Below, piece after piece: positions 26,510-37,108 of a stretch of 64,000 nucleotides of DNA. Source of the DNA: Devosia sp. ZB163 (GTDB lineage Bacteria > Pseudomonadota > Alphaproteobacteria > Rhizobiales > Devosiaceae); NCBI RefSeq assembly GCF_028613635.1, contig NZ_JAQRMY010000001.1, forward strand, positions 105,778 through 169,777. The letters are read 5' to 3'. Under the pieces are notes generated by a model. The model saw nothing but the letters and a program-made list of their open reading frames with translations. It was not told the DNA's origin and did no database searches. A program made the translations under genes and the position numbers. Within the stretch, counting starts at the first letter, position 1. Each line of letters opens with the position of its first letter.

Positions 26510-27496
26510 ATGCTCAACTTCCTCCGCACCACCGTCCTCCTGGCCGCCCTCACCGCCATCTTCATGGCCGTCGGCTACTTTGTCGGCGGTACGAGCGGGA
26601 TGTGGGTCGCCTTCATCTTCGCCGCGCTCACCAACCTGTTCGCCTACTGGAACTCGGACAAGATGGTGCTGCGCATGCAGAACGCCTACGAGGTCGATCC
26701 GCGTACCCAGCCCGATCTCTACCACACCGTGGAAGTGCTCTCGCAGCGCGCCGGCGTGCCCATGCCACGCCTCTACGTGATCAACACCGAGCAGCCCAAC
26801 GCCTTCGCCACCGGCCGCAACCCGCAGAACGCGGCGGTCGCGGTCTCCGCCGGCCTCCTGCGCTATCTCGAGCCGCGCGAAGTCGCTGGCGTCATCGCGC
26901 ACGAGCTCGCCCACATCAAGAACCGCGACACGCTGACCATGACGATGACCGCGACGATCGCGGGTGCCATCTCCATGCTGGCGCAGTTCGGCCTGTTCTT
27001 CGGCGGCGGCAACAACCGCGACAACCCGCTCGGCCCGATCGGCACGCTGATTGCGGTGATCGTCGCTCCCATCGCCGCTGCCCTCGTGCAGATGGCCGTG
27101 AGCCGTACCCGCGAGTACGAGGCCGACAAGGATGGCGCACTGATCTCCAACGATCCACTCGCGCTGGCCTCGGCGCTCAACCAGATCAGCCAGATCGCGC
27201 ATCGCACGGTGAACATCGGCGCCGAGCGCAACCCGGCCCAGGCGCACATGTACATCATCAACCCGCTCAACGGGCAGCGCATGGACAACCTGTTCTCGAC
27301 CCACCCAAATGTCGAAAACCGCATCGCCCAGCTGCAGCGCATCGCCTCCCAGATGCAGGTCGACAGCACCGGCCGCCGCTACCAACCGCGGGACGGCGGG
27401 CCGGGTCGCAACCCCCATGAGAATGGCGGCGGTTGGCGCATCCCCTCGACAGGCGCGAGCGAGGATGGCAATAGCACCCGCGGACCCTGGGGCTGA
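26510..27496 (+). CDS. htpX: Protease HtpX homologue (M48 zinc metalloprotease)
   Basis: The 328-residue inner-membrane protease begins with two hydrophobic helices ([34 protein letters not shown]). It has the zinc motif [14 protein letters not shown], two further membrane segments and the third ligand region [10 protein letters not shown]. HtpX degrades misfolded membrane proteins. The start at [11 protein letters not shown] is the family start; the long in-frame extension to 26201 is not protein-like. A polar tail of about 40 residues ([13 protein letters not shown]) follows the core. Confidence 0.96.
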   Translation: MLNFLRTTVLLAALTAIFMAVGYFVGGTSGMWVAFIFAALTNLFAYWNSDKMVLRMQNAYEVDPRTQPDLYHTVEVLSQRAGVPMPRLYVINTEQPNAFATGRNPQNAAVAVSAGLLRYLEPREVAGVIAHELAHIKNRDTLTMTMTATIAGAISMLAQFGLFFGGGNNRDNPLGPIGTLIAVIVAPIAAALVQMAVSRTREYEADKDGALISNDPLALASALNQISQIAHRTVNIGAERNPAQAHMYIINPLNGQRMDNLFSTHPNVENRIAQLQRIASQMQVDSTGRRYQPRDGGPGRNPHENGGGWRIPSTGASEDGNSTRGPWG

Positions 27497-27501
27497 GCTC
27501 G

Positions 27502-28800
27502 TTGAAGAAACAGAAAAACCCGCCGGGGCTCGCGCTCCGGCTCTTGGCCGCCGAGAAGCTCGGCGCCGTGCTCAAGGGGGCGAACTTCGCCCCCTTTTCC
27601 GTCGCCGACATCGCCGACGGGCGTGATCGTGCGCTCGCCAATCGGCTCGTGACCACGGCGCTGCGCCGCCACGGCCAGATCAACCTGATGCTCGCCCGCT
27701 ACCTCGATCGCGGCGTGCCCAAGAAGTCCGGGTCGTTCGAGGCCATCCTGCGGCTGAGCCTCGCCCACCTCGTATTCCTGCCTGAGCTCGGCGACCACAG
27801 CGCCATCTTCCTCGCAGTCGAAGCGACCAAGCGCGACACGCGCAGCCAGCACCTGTCGAAGCTGACCAATGCCGTGCTGAGGCGCGCCCAGGCCGAAGCG
27901 CACTCGCTGCGCCACCTGCCGCACGAGGCGCTGTTCCCCGAAACCCTCGGCCCGCTCTGGCGCGATACCTATGGCGAAGATGCCATCGAGGACTTCGCCG
28001 ATGCGCTCATCGAGGGCGCCCCCCTCGATCTGACGCTGAAGGACACCGACCCCGAGCTGATCGAGGCGCTTCGCGCCGAGCCCGTCCTGGGCGACACGGT
28101 CCGCATCGACGAGCGCGATCGCCCCGTCGAAGCACTTCCCGGCTACACCGAAGGCCGCTGGTGGGTGCAGGACGCCGCCGCCGCCATTCCAGCCCGGTTG
28201 CTGACGCTCGCTCCGGGAGCCAGGGTACTCGACCTCTGCGCCGCGCCGGGCGGCAAGACCGCCCAGCTCGTGAAGGCCGGCTACGTCGTCACCGCCGTGG
28301 ACAACGACGCCGACCGCGTCGGCCGCATGCAGCAGAACCTCGAGCGGCTGGGCTATGCCCCCGAAGTGGTGACCGCCGATGCGCTGGCCTGGGAGCCGGG
28401 GCAGAAGTTCGACGGCATTCTGCTCGATGCGCCTTGCTCCGCCACCGGCACCTTCCGTCGCCACCCCGAGGTCATCTGGCACCGCGACGCCGCCGACATC
28501 GCCGGTCGCGTCGCCCTTCAGCGCCGGTTCATCGAGCGCGCGCTATCCTGGCTCAATCCGGGCGGGTTGCTCGTCTATTGCGTCTGCTCGCTCGAGCCGG
28601 CCGAAGGCGAAGAGCAGGCCCGGTGGCTCTTTCAACGCGACGATGTCGAAGCGGTCCCTGTCGCTGCCGACGAACTTGCCGCCTTCCCGGAGGCTGTCTC
28701 GTCGGATGGCTACGTGCGAACCCATCCGGGCATGCCGGTTCCTGGGGATAAGGGCGGCACCCTCGATGGGTTCTTCGTTGCGCGTGCTAGGCGGCGCTAG
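27502..28800 (+). CDS. rsmB: 16S rRNA m5C methyltransferase, RsmB/NOP2 family
   Basis: The 432-residue protein has an N-terminal NusB-like RNA-binding domain (residues about 10-140) and a C-terminal SAM methyltransferase with DLCAAPGGKTAQL. It has the two cysteines of the m5C mechanism, in DAPCSATGTFRRHPE and YCVCSLEPAEGEEQ. It methylates a cytosine in rRNA, probably C967 of 16S. The best start is the TTG at 27502, five bases after htpX. Confidence 0.93.
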   Translation: MKKQKNPPGLALRLLAAEKLGAVLKGANFAPFSVADIADGRDRALANRLVTTALRRHGQINLMLARYLDRGVPKKSGSFEAILRLSLAHLVFLPELGDHSAIFLAVEATKRDTRSQHLSKLTNAVLRRAQAEAHSLRHLPHEALFPETLGPLWRDTYGEDAIEDFADALIEGAPLDLTLKDTDPELIEALRAEPVLGDTVRIDERDRPVEALPGYTEGRWWVQDAAAAIPARLLTLAPGARVLDLCAAPGGKTAQLVKAGYVVTAVDNDADRVGRMQQNLERLGYAPEVVTADALAWEPGQKFDGILLDAPCSATGTFRRHPEVIWHRDAADIAGRVALQRRFIERALSWLNPGGLLVYCVCSLEPAEGEEQARWLFQRDDVEAVPVAADELAAFPEAVSSDGYVRTHPGMPVPGDKGGTLDGFFVARARRR

Positions 28801-28879
28801 CTAACTTGGCGGACCTCGGCGAAGGGGCAACAGGGGCCTTGGACGGCTCTCCGGCAACAACGGTTGTGAGGACGTAGTC

Positions 28880-30514
28880 TTGGCACATTCGCTGCGCTTC
28901 CTCGCGCGCCGGGCGCTCCTGTCTGCGGCCGACCATCTCGTCACCAATCCGCTGGTGCGCTGGACCTGGACAGGCCCCGGCAACGAAGACCTGATGGGCG
29001 CGCTGAGCGAGTTCCGCCCCACCGACCGTGAAACCGTGCTCGAAATGATGCAGGGGCGCTATCTACTGGCGTCCAAGCTCGTCGATACGCACGGCGTCTC
29101 GCCCTTCTCGATCGAAGTCGAACACTCGGACTGGCAGGAAGACCTCCAGGCTTTTGCCTGGCTCCGCCATTTCCGCGATGCCCGCACCGACGAGGAGCGC
29201 CGCTTCGCCCGCACACTGACGCTCGACTGGATCGGCCGCGAAGGCCAGTTCGACCGCGACACCTGGGGCCCCTCGCTCACGGCGCGGCGCGTACTCAACT
29301 GGCTGCGGCACTACAACATCCTGCTCGAGGGTTCGACGCCGGAGCAGAGCCAGCAGATCACGCGCTCGCTCGCGACCCAGATCTCCTCGCTCCGCCTGCG
29401 CGGCGTGCTCGCCACCGATCCTGTCGATGCGCTCCTCGTCGCCATCGCCCTCGTCGGCGTCGCGCTCTGCTCCGACCGGCCCGACACCGAAGTCGAGGCG
29501 AGGGTCCGCCACGTCATGCGCCTGCTCGACGAGCAGATCGACGAGGACGGCCTGCACCGCACCCGCTCGGCCAGGACGCAGATCCAGCTCCTCGTCGAAC
29601 TCATCACCATCAAGCTGGCGCTGCGACGCGACCACGAGCCGCTGGCGGCCGAGGTCGAAGAACTGACCGAGAGCATGCACCGCGCCCTCGATGCCATCTC
29701 GCTGGGCACGGGCGAGCCGGCCTATTTCAACGGCACCGGCCAGATGCCGCACGACCAGATCGTCGCCGTCCAGGCCCAGAGCCCGACCCGGGCCCGCGAG
29801 ACCGGCACGGCCGGCGGCTATGGCCGGCTGGTCACCGGCCGCTCGATCGTGGTCGCCGATTCCGGCCTCGTCCCGGATCCGTCCTTTGCCAAGAATGCCC
29901 ATGCCAGCGCGCTGGCCTTCGAGTTCAGCCATGGCCGCGATCTTGTCGTATGCAACTGCGGCCCCGCCCCGTCCGGCTACGAGGACGAGCTGCTGTTCCG
30001 CCAGGGCATTGCCCACTCGGCCCCCACGATCAACGCGCTGTCGGCGGCTGCCATTCCCACCACCGGCCCGTTTGCCGGCCGGCTGGTGCCGCTTGGCCGC
30101 CCGAGCGAGGTTGAGGCGCGCAGCGCCGACGATACGCTGATCATCTCGGCCCACGGCTATGCGGAGCGCTTCGGCGTCACCATCGAGCGCCACCTGACGC
30201 TGCTCGCCGAAGGCAAGACCCTGGTCGGGCAAGACCGCTTCATCCGGCACCGCCAACGCGTCTCCGGTGCCGCCACCATCCGCTTCCACCTCGCCTACCA
30301 GACCGAAGTCCAGATGACCGACGACCTGGTGCGCCTGCGGCTCGGCTCGGGCGCCGTCTGGACCTTCCTGTGGGAAGGCGCCGAGATGCGCGTCGAGGAC
30401 AGCGTGCGCCAGTCGGCCTATTTCGGGTTCCACCGCACGAAACAGCTGGTGCTCGAAGTGCTGGTCGCCGACGCCAGCGAAGTGAGCTGGATCTTCACGC
30501 TCGAAGAGAACTGA
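28880..30514 (+). CDS. Heparinase II/III family protein
   Basis: The 544-residue protein starts with LRFLARRALLSAADHL. It has an (alpha/alpha) toroid-like middle part (residues about 100-290, with NWLRHYNILLEG) and a beta-rich C-terminal half with YFNGTGQMPHDQIVAV and GGYGRLVTG. That matches the heparinase II/III-like family common in alphaproteobacteria beside rsmB and purH. No signal peptide is visible. The substrate may be an uronic-acid-containing polysaccharide, but activity is unproven. The TTG start has GAGGA 7 bases upstream. Confidence 0.85.
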   Translation: MAHSLRFLARRALLSAADHLVTNPLVRWTWTGPGNEDLMGALSEFRPTDRETVLEMMQGRYLLASKLVDTHGVSPFSIEVEHSDWQEDLQAFAWLRHFRDARTDEERRFARTLTLDWIGREGQFDRDTWGPSLTARRVLNWLRHYNILLEGSTPEQSQQITRSLATQISSLRLRGVLATDPVDALLVAIALVGVALCSDRPDTEVEARVRHVMRLLDEQIDEDGLHRTRSARTQIQLLVELITIKLALRRDHEPLAAEVEELTESMHRALDAISLGTGEPAYFNGTGQMPHDQIVAVQAQSPTRARETGTAGGYGRLVTGRSIVVADSGLVPDPSFAKNAHASALAFEFSHGRDLVVCNCGPAPSGYEDELLFRQGIAHSAPTINALSAAAIPTTGPFAGRLVPLGRPSEVEARSADDTLIISAHGYAERFGVTIERHLTLLAEGKTLVGQDRFIRHRQRVSGAATIRFHLAYQTEVQMTDDLVRLRLGSGAVWTFLWEGAEMRVEDSVRQSAYFGFHRTKQLVLEVLVADASEVSWIFTLEEN

Positions 30515-30590
30515 GCGACCCCCGATTTGCCGGGGTGACAGGCGGCGGGGGAAGTGCTAGCGAGCCGCCAACTCAACACATCGCGGGATA

Positions 30591-32186
30591 ATGGGCATGT
30601 CTGACGGCAAGGTAGTTCCGGTCAAGCGCGCGCTGCTTTCTGTCTTCGACAAGACGGGAATGGCCGAGTTCGCCAAGGAGCTTGCCGCCCTCGGGGTCGA
30701 GCTGGTCTCGACCGGCGGTACGCACAAGCTGATCGCCGGAACCGGCGCCGCCGTCCGCGACATCTCCGATCTTACCGGCTTCCCCGAGATGATGGATGGC
30801 CGCGTCAAGACGCTGCACCCCAAGGTTCATGGCGGCCTGCTGGCTGTACGCGACAACCCCGGCCACAAGGCCTCGATGGACGAGCACCAGATCGGCGGCA
30901 TCGACCTCGTCGTGGTGAACCTCTACCCGTTCGAGGAAACCATCGCCAAGGGCGCCTCCTACGAGGAGACCATCGAGAATATCGATATCGGCGGCCCGGC
31001 CATGATCCGCTCGGCGGCCAAGAACCACGCCTACGTCACCGTGGTGGTCGACCCCAGTGACTACGGCACCGTGCTCGAGCACATCCGCACTTCTGGAGGC
31101 GTGCCCTACGAGCTGCGCCAGAAGCTCGCCGCCAAGGCCTATGCCCGCACCGCCGCCTATGACTCCGTGATCTCTGGCTGGTTTGCGCAGACCCTCGACT
31201 ACCCCGAGATGCCGTATCGCTCCTTTGCCGGCCGGCTCAAGGAAGTGATGCGCTATGGCGAGAACCCGCACCAATGGGCCGCCTTCTACACCACCGGCGA
31301 GCAGCGCCCTGGTGTCGCCACCGCCCGCCAGGTGCAGGGCAAGGCCCTGAGCTACAACAATCTCAACGATACCGACGCCGCCTTCGAACTCATCTCCGAG
31401 TTCGATCCGGCCGTGCCTGCCGTCGCCATCATCAAGCATGCCAACCCCTGCGGCTTTGCCATCGGCAAGACGCTGATCGAAGCCTACCAGCTGGCGTTCC
31501 GCACCGACCCGGTGAGCGCCTTCGGCGGCATCGTGGCGCTGAACCAGACCATCGACGGCCCGACCGCTACCGAGATCGTCAAGATCTTCACCGAGGTGAT
31601 CGTCGCCCCCGACGCGACCGATGAAGCCATCGCCATCATCGCCGCCAAGAAGAACCTGCGCCTCCTCCTCACCGGCGCATTGGCCGACCCCAAGGCCGGC
31701 GGCCTGACGGTCAAGTCGCTCGCCGGTGGCCTCCTCGTCCAGAGCCGCGACGACCGCAACGTCGATGACACCGAGTTCAGGGTGGTGACGAAGAAGCAGC
31801 CGACCGAGGCTGAATTGCGCGACCTGAAGATCGCCATGAAGGTCGCCAAGCACGTGAAGTCCAACGCCATCATCTACGTCAAGGACGGCGCCACCGTCGG
31901 TATCGGCGCCGGGCAGATGAGCCGGCTCGATTCCTCGCGCGTCGCCCACCGCAAGGCGATCGACGCGGCCGAGGCGGCCGGCATCGAAGGCGCCCTGACC
32001 AAGGGCTCCGTCGTTGCCTCCGACGCCTTCTTCCCCTTCCCCGATGGCATGCTTGCTGCGGTCGAGGCAGGCGCCACGGCGGTGATCCAGCCTGGCGGGT
32101 CGGTCAATGACGACAAGGTGATTGCGGCCGCCGACGAGGCCGGCATCGCCATGATCCTCACCGGCATGCGCCACTTCCGGCACTGA
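30591..32186 (+). CDS. purH: Bifunctional AICAR formyltransferase/IMP cyclohydrolase
   Basis: The 531-residue enzyme has the N-terminal MGS-like IMP cyclohydrolase domain ([32 protein letters not shown]) and the C-terminal transformylase domain, with the catalytic Lys-His in [11 protein letters not shown] and the end [16 protein letters not shown]. It performs the last two steps of IMP synthesis. The start may be the ATG at 30591 or 30597. It is convergent with the large GDH gene, 29 bp away. Confidence 0.97.
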   Translation: MGMSDGKVVPVKRALLSVFDKTGMAEFAKELAALGVELVSTGGTHKLIAGTGAAVRDISDLTGFPEMMDGRVKTLHPKVHGGLLAVRDNPGHKASMDEHQIGGIDLVVVNLYPFEETIAKGASYEETIENIDIGGPAMIRSAAKNHAYVTVVVDPSDYGTVLEHIRTSGGVPYELRQKLAAKAYARTAAYDSVISGWFAQTLDYPEMPYRSFAGRLKEVMRYGENPHQWAAFYTTGEQRPGVATARQVQGKALSYNNLNDTDAAFELISEFDPAVPAVAIIKHANPCGFAIGKTLIEAYQLAFRTDPVSAFGGIVALNQTIDGPTATEIVKIFTEVIVAPDATDEAIAIIAAKKNLRLLLTGALADPKAGGLTVKSLAGGLLVQSRDDRNVDDTEFRVVTKKQPTEAELRDLKIAMKVAKHVKSNAIIYVKDGATVGIGAGQMSRLDSSRVAHRKAIDAAEAAGIEGALTKGSVVASDAFFPFPDGMLAAVEAGATAVIQPGGSVNDDKVIAAADEAGIAMILTGMRHFRH

Positions 32187-32215
32187 CGTCCCGCTCCCCC
32201 ATCGAGAGGGAAGCT

Positions 32216-35200
32216 CTAGCTCGACGCCAGGTCTCCGAGGAGGCCTGCCGCGACGCTCAGCCGCGACACGGTCATCTCGCCCTCGGTTAGCCCCCGTACG
32301 GCCTCGGCGACGCGGGCGATGGCATCGCCATTGGCGTCGCTCCAGGCGACAAGGCGCTTGCTGACGTCGCCACGCCCGCTCTCGAGCACATCGGCGGCGA
32401 GGTCGCGCTGCGCCCGCATCAGGTTGGCGAGCGCCCGGTCGAGCGCCATTCGGTCGAACTTGTCGCTGAGGACGATCGCATGCCCGGCCTCGATCACCCG
32501 GGCGAGCCGGAAGGTATCGAGCACGCCGAAGAAGGCCACTGCCGCATCGCGCACGGGAACGGTCGCCCGTTCGGCGACGAGCACGATATCGGTTGCGAGC
32601 GACAGCACCGGCATCTCGCCGAAGCGGCGCGCCAGATCGCGAGGCGTCCCGGCCGCCTCGAGTTCGGCCGCCCGCTTCGCCACACTTGCCTCAAGCTCGG
32701 GGCCGACGAGATGGCCAAGATGTTCGGCAACCTCGGCTACCCCCTCGCGATAGCGGTCAACGAGTGGCCGCAGGCCCTGACCAAACCGGCCATTGCGCAG
32801 GAACCACAGCGTCTCGCGCTTCAGCAGTGCCTGCACCTCGGCATAGAGACCGAGTTGCGCCTCGCCCGACATCAGGCCGTCGAGGGCATCGATCTCGAGG
32901 TTGAGCTCCGTCGTGCCGTACACATCGCGCGCCGCGGCGTAGCCCGCCGCCACCGTCCCCGGATCGGCGCTCGAGGCCGAGGTCATTTCGTTGACGAAGC
33001 CCGGCCCGCCTCGGTTGATCATCGCGTTGGCGAGGACCGTCGCGATGACTTCGCGCCTCAGCCGGTGGTGCGTCACCGTATCTTCGAACGTCTCGATCAG
33101 TCGGTCGGGGAAATAGCGAAAGAGTTCCTTACCCAGGTACGGATCGTCCGGTACCCCGCTGTCCAGGAGGGCCGCATTCGTGACGTTCTTGGCATAAGCG
33201 AGCAGCACCGCGATCTCGGGACGGGTGAGGCCCCTGCCCGATTGCAGCCGCGTCCTGAGTCCAGCCGCATCGGGCAAGAACTCGACCGCGCGATTGAGCT
33301 CACCCGTGGCCTCGAGCGTCTCCATCAGCCCCACATGCTCGGGGAAGGCGGCGAGACCCCGCCGCTCCTCGACCGACAGCGCCAGGGTCTGGAGGTAATT
33401 GTTCCTCAGGCACAAGGCGGCGACTTCGTCGGTCATCGAGGCAAGGAACTCGTTGCGCACCTGCGTGGTGAGCTGCCCGGACCGTGTCAGTGCCCCGAGC
33501 GCGATCTTGATGTTGACCTCGAGGTCGGACGAGTTGACGCCGGCCGAGTTGTCGATGGCGTCGGTGTTGATGCGGCCACCCTTGAGCGCATACTCGACAC
33601 GGCCGAGCTGGGTAACCGCGAGGTTTGCCCCCTCGCCCACCACCTTGGCGCGGATCTCCGCCCCGCTGATGCGCACGCCGTCGTTGCCCTTGTCGCCTAC
33701 CTGCGCGTCGGTTTCGGCCGTGCTCTTCACATAGGTGCCGATCCCGCCGAACCAGAGGAGGTCCACATCGGCGCGGAGGATGGCGCGGATGACGTCGCTG
33801 GGGGTCACCGCATCGGAGTTGAGCCCCAGGATCCTGCGCGCCTCGGCATAGAGCGGCACCGTCTTGAGGCTGCGCGAATAGATCCCGCCGCCCTTGGATA
33901 GCGCGGCCGTGCTGTAGTCCTGCCAGCTCGAGCGCGGCAGATCGAAGAGCCGTTTCCGCTCCACAAAACTCACGTCCGGAACGGGATCGGGGTCGATGAA
34001 GATGTCGCGATGGTCGAAGGCTGCGATGAGCCTCAGCTCGGGCGAAAGCAGCATGCCGTTGCCGAACACGTCGCCGCTCATGTCGCCGACGCCGACCGCG
34101 GTGAAGGCCGAGGTCTGGATATCGCGATCCATCTCGCGGAAATGGCGCTTCACCGCCTCCCACGCACCGCGGGCGGTGATGCCCATCTTCTTGTGGTCAT
34201 AGCCGGCCGAGCCACCCGAGGCGAAAGCGTCACCGAGCCAGAAATCGCGATCGATGGCGATGGCATTGGCCGTGTCGGAAAAGCTCGCCGTACCCTTGTC
34301 TGCCGCCACCACGAGATAGGGGTCGTCCCCGTCGCGCCGCAGCACATCGGGCGGCGGCACCACAGTGTCGCCCTCGAGGTTGTCGGTGACGTCGAGCAGG
34401 GTGGAGACGAATATCCTGTAACAGCTCGTCCCCTCTCGCAGCTGCGTCTCTCGATCGGCGCCCACCGGCATCTGCTTGGGAACGAACGCGCCCTTGGCGC
34501 CCACCGGGACGATGATGGCGTTCTTGACCTGCTGGGCCTTCACCAGCCCCAGCACCTCGGTGCGGAAATCTTCCGGACGGTCCGACCAGCGCAGCCCGCC
34601 GCGCGCAATCGGCCCGAACCTCAGGTGCAGCCCCTCGACCCGCGGCGAATAGACGAAGATTTCGCGATAGGGCCTGGGCTCGGGCAGCTCGGCTACCTTC
34701 GAGCAATCGAACTTCAGCGCCAGCGCCGGCCGCCGCGAGCCGGTATGGTCGCGCTGGTAGGCATTGGTCCTCAGCACCGCCTCGGCAAGGTTGAGATAGC
34801 GCCTGAGAATCCGGTCCTCGTCGAGCGAGCTGGTCGCCTCGATGGCGGCGAGGATGGTGGCGCGTGCCTTGTCGGCGGCGTCCTTCCGGTCGCCGATGAA
34901 ATGCGGGTCGTTCTCGGCATGGAACAGCTTCACCAGTGCCGACGAAACGCCGGCGTGGTTCGCCATCACCGTGCTCAGGTAGTTGCGCGAATAGGGGATG
35001 CCGACCTGCTTCAGATAGCGGGTCAGCGCCCTCAGGATCTCGACATCCTCCCAGTCGATCGCGGCGCTCACCGTCAGCTGGTTGAGCCGGTCGCTCTCGG
35101 CTTCGCGTCGCCACACCGCAAGAATGGCGCGCTCGATCTGCTCGCACCGCTTTCGGTTGTCGAGATCGAGCGCGGCATCGGCTTCGAGCAGCATGTCGTG

Positions 35201-36970
35201 CAGGTAAGTCTCGGCGCCCCGCTTGGGCCGGACGGTGAAGGTGTCCTCGTCGATGACGCGGAAGCCGAAATTCTCGAGCATCGGCACCCGGTCCGAGAGC
35301 GCGATGGGCGCCCCCCGGTGGTAGACCTTGAGCCCCATGCTCGAGCGCCCTTCGCGCGGCCCGAGCCGCAGCGCGATGGCCCGCTCGTCGGGCAGCATCT
35401 GGATCACCGCGATGTCGCCCAGCGCGGCCTCGGCCGAGTGTACGGCCTGATAATCCCCGGGGAAGGCCTCGGCATAGTCGGCAATCGCCGACCGGTCGGG
35501 CGCCGCTGCCGCCAGCCGGTCGCCAAACGTGCGGATGCGCTCGACGACGCCGTCCTCGAGCTCATCCTGGCTCGGTGTCGGCGTCTCGCCGCCATTGCGG
35601 CCGATGATGAAGTGGACGCGCACCAGCTCCCCTTCCGGAAAGCTCGGATAGAAGGCGGAGACGCGCCCCTGGTAGACCTCGGCAAAATAGTCGCCGAGCC
35701 GCGCCCGGACCTCCGAGTCGTAGCGGTCGCGCGGCACGTAGACGAGCAGCGAGACGAAATTGTCGAACCGGTCGATGCGGCTGAGCACCCGCACCCGCGG
35801 CCGGTCGACGAGGTTGGCGATGGTCGTCGCGAAGTCGTAGAGCTGGTCCTCGTCCACCTGGAACAGCTCGTCGCGCGGGAAGGTGTCGAGCGCGTTCATC
35901 AGCGCCTTGCCGGCATGGCCCTTGGGGTCATGCCCGGCGCGCTTCATCACCTCGCTGATCTTCTTTCGGACCAGCGGCACGTCCGTATTGGGCGAGTTGA
36001 GCGACATCGAGGTGAACAGCCCCAGGATCCTCAGCTCGCCCGAGGTCTTGCCCTGTGCGTCGTAGAGCTTGACCCCGACATAGTCCATGTAGCTGCGCCG
36101 GTGCACGCGCGACCGGATATTGGCCTTGGTGACCATGATCGGCGCCGGTTCCCTCAGGAACGCGTAGTGCTGCGGCGTCATCTCCACCAAGCCGGAGCCC
36201 GAGCGCAGGAACAGCACGCTCTTGTCCTCGAGAATGCCCAGCTCGCTGTCATGCACCGGCACCAGTCGCGCCTCACCCCCCTCGCCCTCGAGCTGGTACT
36301 CGCGCATGCCGAGAAAGGTGAAGTTGTGCTCGACCAGCCAGCCCAGGAAATGCATGGCCTCGGCGATCTGGGCGGGCGGCGCCTTGGGCGCGTGCGTATG
36401 CCAGTCGGTCATCGCCCGCTTGACCCGCGCCAGCATCGGACGCCAGCCGGCGACGGCGCGCCCGACATCGGTCAGCGTCTCGTCGATCTCGCTATGCATC
36501 GCCTCACGCACGACGATATCGGCGAGCGGGTCGATCTCGACATGCAGGAAGCTCTCGAGCCGGCTCCCCGGCTGCGGCAACTCGAGCACGCGATAGGTCG
36601 CAGGGTCGAACTTGAGGATCGGGTGGGTGAGGAATCGGATGACCCCGCCGCGTGCCCGGATCGCCGCCAGCACGCTGTCGACGATGAACGGCATGTCGGC
36701 CGAGAACACCTCGATCGTCTCGGCCCCGCCGGGCCGTTCAGGCGGCGTCACATAGACATTGTGGCTGGCGAGTTCGCGCTTGCCCAACCGTCCGTAGGAG
36801 CGCCGGAAGGTCGCCTCGAGCTCGTCGACATTGCGGCCGACCAGATCCTCGGCATCGGTCGCCGCCACCACGGACCTGAGGAAGCGGGCAAAGCTCGGTT
36901 CGGTCGTAAGGAATTGCTCCGCCCGCGCAACCAGAGCCGCGCGCACATCGAAAACGGACGCCTCGTTCAT
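32216..36970 (-). CDS. NAD-specific glutamate dehydrogenase, large (GDH-180/L_GDH) type
   Basis: This 1,584-residue protein has the size and order of the large NAD-GDH family: N-terminal ACT-like regulatory modules, a central catalytic domain with RFGPIARGGLRWSDRPEDF, VGAKGAFVPKQMP and the NAD-binding part GVGDMSGDVFGNGML, and a helical C-terminal region. It deaminates glutamate to 2-oxoglutarate and ammonium. The start at MNEASVFDVR is chosen because GGGAGG precedes it by 7 bases. A second, short GDH is encoded at 46321. Confidence 0.96.
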   Translation of the reverse strand: MNEASVFDVRAALVARAEQFLTTEPSFARFLRSVVAATDAEDLVGRNVDELEATFRRSYGRLGKRELASHNVYVTPPERPGGAETIEVFSADMPFIVDSVLAAIRARGGVIRFLTHPILKFDPATYRVLELPQPGSRLESFLHVEIDPLADIVVREAMHSEIDETLTDVGRAVAGWRPMLARVKRAMTDWHTHAPKAPPAQIAEAMHFLGWLVEHNFTFLGMREYQLEGEGGEARLVPVHDSELGILEDKSVLFLRSGSGLVEMTPQHYAFLREPAPIMVTKANIRSRVHRRSYMDYVGVKLYDAQGKTSGELRILGLFTSMSLNSPNTDVPLVRKKISEVMKRAGHDPKGHAGKALMNALDTFPRDELFQVDEDQLYDFATTIANLVDRPRVRVLSRIDRFDNFVSLLVYVPRDRYDSEVRARLGDYFAEVYQGRVSAFYPSFPEGELVRVHFIIGRNGGETPTPSQDELEDGVVERIRTFGDRLAAAAPDRSAIADYAEAFPGDYQAVHSAEAALGDIAVIQMLPDERAIALRLGPREGRSSMGLKVYHRGAPIALSDRVPMLENFGFRVIDEDTFTVRPKRGAETYLHDMLLEADAALDLDNRKRCEQIERAILAVWRREAESDRLNQLTVSAAIDWEDVEILRALTRYLKQVGIPYSRNYLSTVMANHAGVSSALVKLFHAENDPHFIGDRKDAADKARATILAAIEATSSLDEDRILRRYLNLAEAVLRTNAYQRDHTGSRRPALALKFDCSKVAELPEPRPYREIFVYSPRVEGLHLRFGPIARGGLRWSDRPEDFRTEVLGLVKAQQVKNAIIVPVGAKGAFVPKQMPVGADRETQLREGTSCYRIFVSTLLDVTDNLEGDTVVPPPDVLRRDGDDPYLVVAADKGTASFSDTANAIAIDRDFWLGDAFASGGSAGYDHKKMGITARGAWEAVKRHFREMDRDIQTSAFTAVGVGDMSGDVFGNGMLLSPELRLIAAFDHRDIFIDPDPVPDVSFVERKRLFDLPRSSWQDYSTAALSKGGGIYSRSLKTVPLYAEARRILGLNSDAVTPSDVIRAILRADVDLLWFGGIGTYVKSTAETDAQVGDKGNDGVRISGAEIRAKVVGEGANLAVTQLGRVEYALKGGRINTDAIDNSAGVNSSDLEVNIKIALGALTRSGQLTTQVRNEFLASMTDEVAALCLRNNYLQTLALSVEERRGLAAFPEHVGLMETLEATGELNRAVEFLPDAAGLRTRLQSGRGLTRPEIAVLLAYAKNVTNAALLDSGVPDDPYLGKELFRYFPDRLIETFEDTVTHHRLRREVIATVLANAMINRGGPGFVNEMTSASSADPGTVAAGYAAARDVYGTTELNLEIDALDGLMSGEAQLGLYAEVQALLKRETLWFLRNGRFGQGLRPLVDRYREGVAEVAEHLGHLVGPELEASVAKRAAELEAAGTPRDLARRFGEMPVLSLATDIVLVAERATVPVRDAAVAFFGVLDTFRLARVIEAGHAIVLSDKFDRMALDRALANLMRAQRDLAADVLESGRGDVSKRLVAWSDANGDAIARVAEAVRGLTEGEMTVSRLSVAAGLLGDLASS

Positions 36971-37108
36971 GCGCCTGCCTCCCCCGTCCCTCACCCCGAC
37001 TCTGCGTCCCCGATCACAACTTGTCGAGTGGGCCGTTGAGCGCTTCCCGGTAAGACCTTGTCAGCGCTCCCCTGCCATAGTCCCGCAGCTTCACTGTTAC
37101 GGCCATTC

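Noticed and set aside
30515-30590. CCCCG-atttgc-CGGGG before purH as a ZTP or purine riboswitch or terminator
   Set aside because: The stem is only 5 bp with no T-run, and no riboswitch core is visible.
34010-37039. A 1,009-codon plus-strand open frame
   Set aside because: It is the antisense shadow of the large glutamate dehydrogenase gene, a common effect of GC-rich third codon positions. It has no recognisable motif and is Arg/His/Asp-rich throughout.
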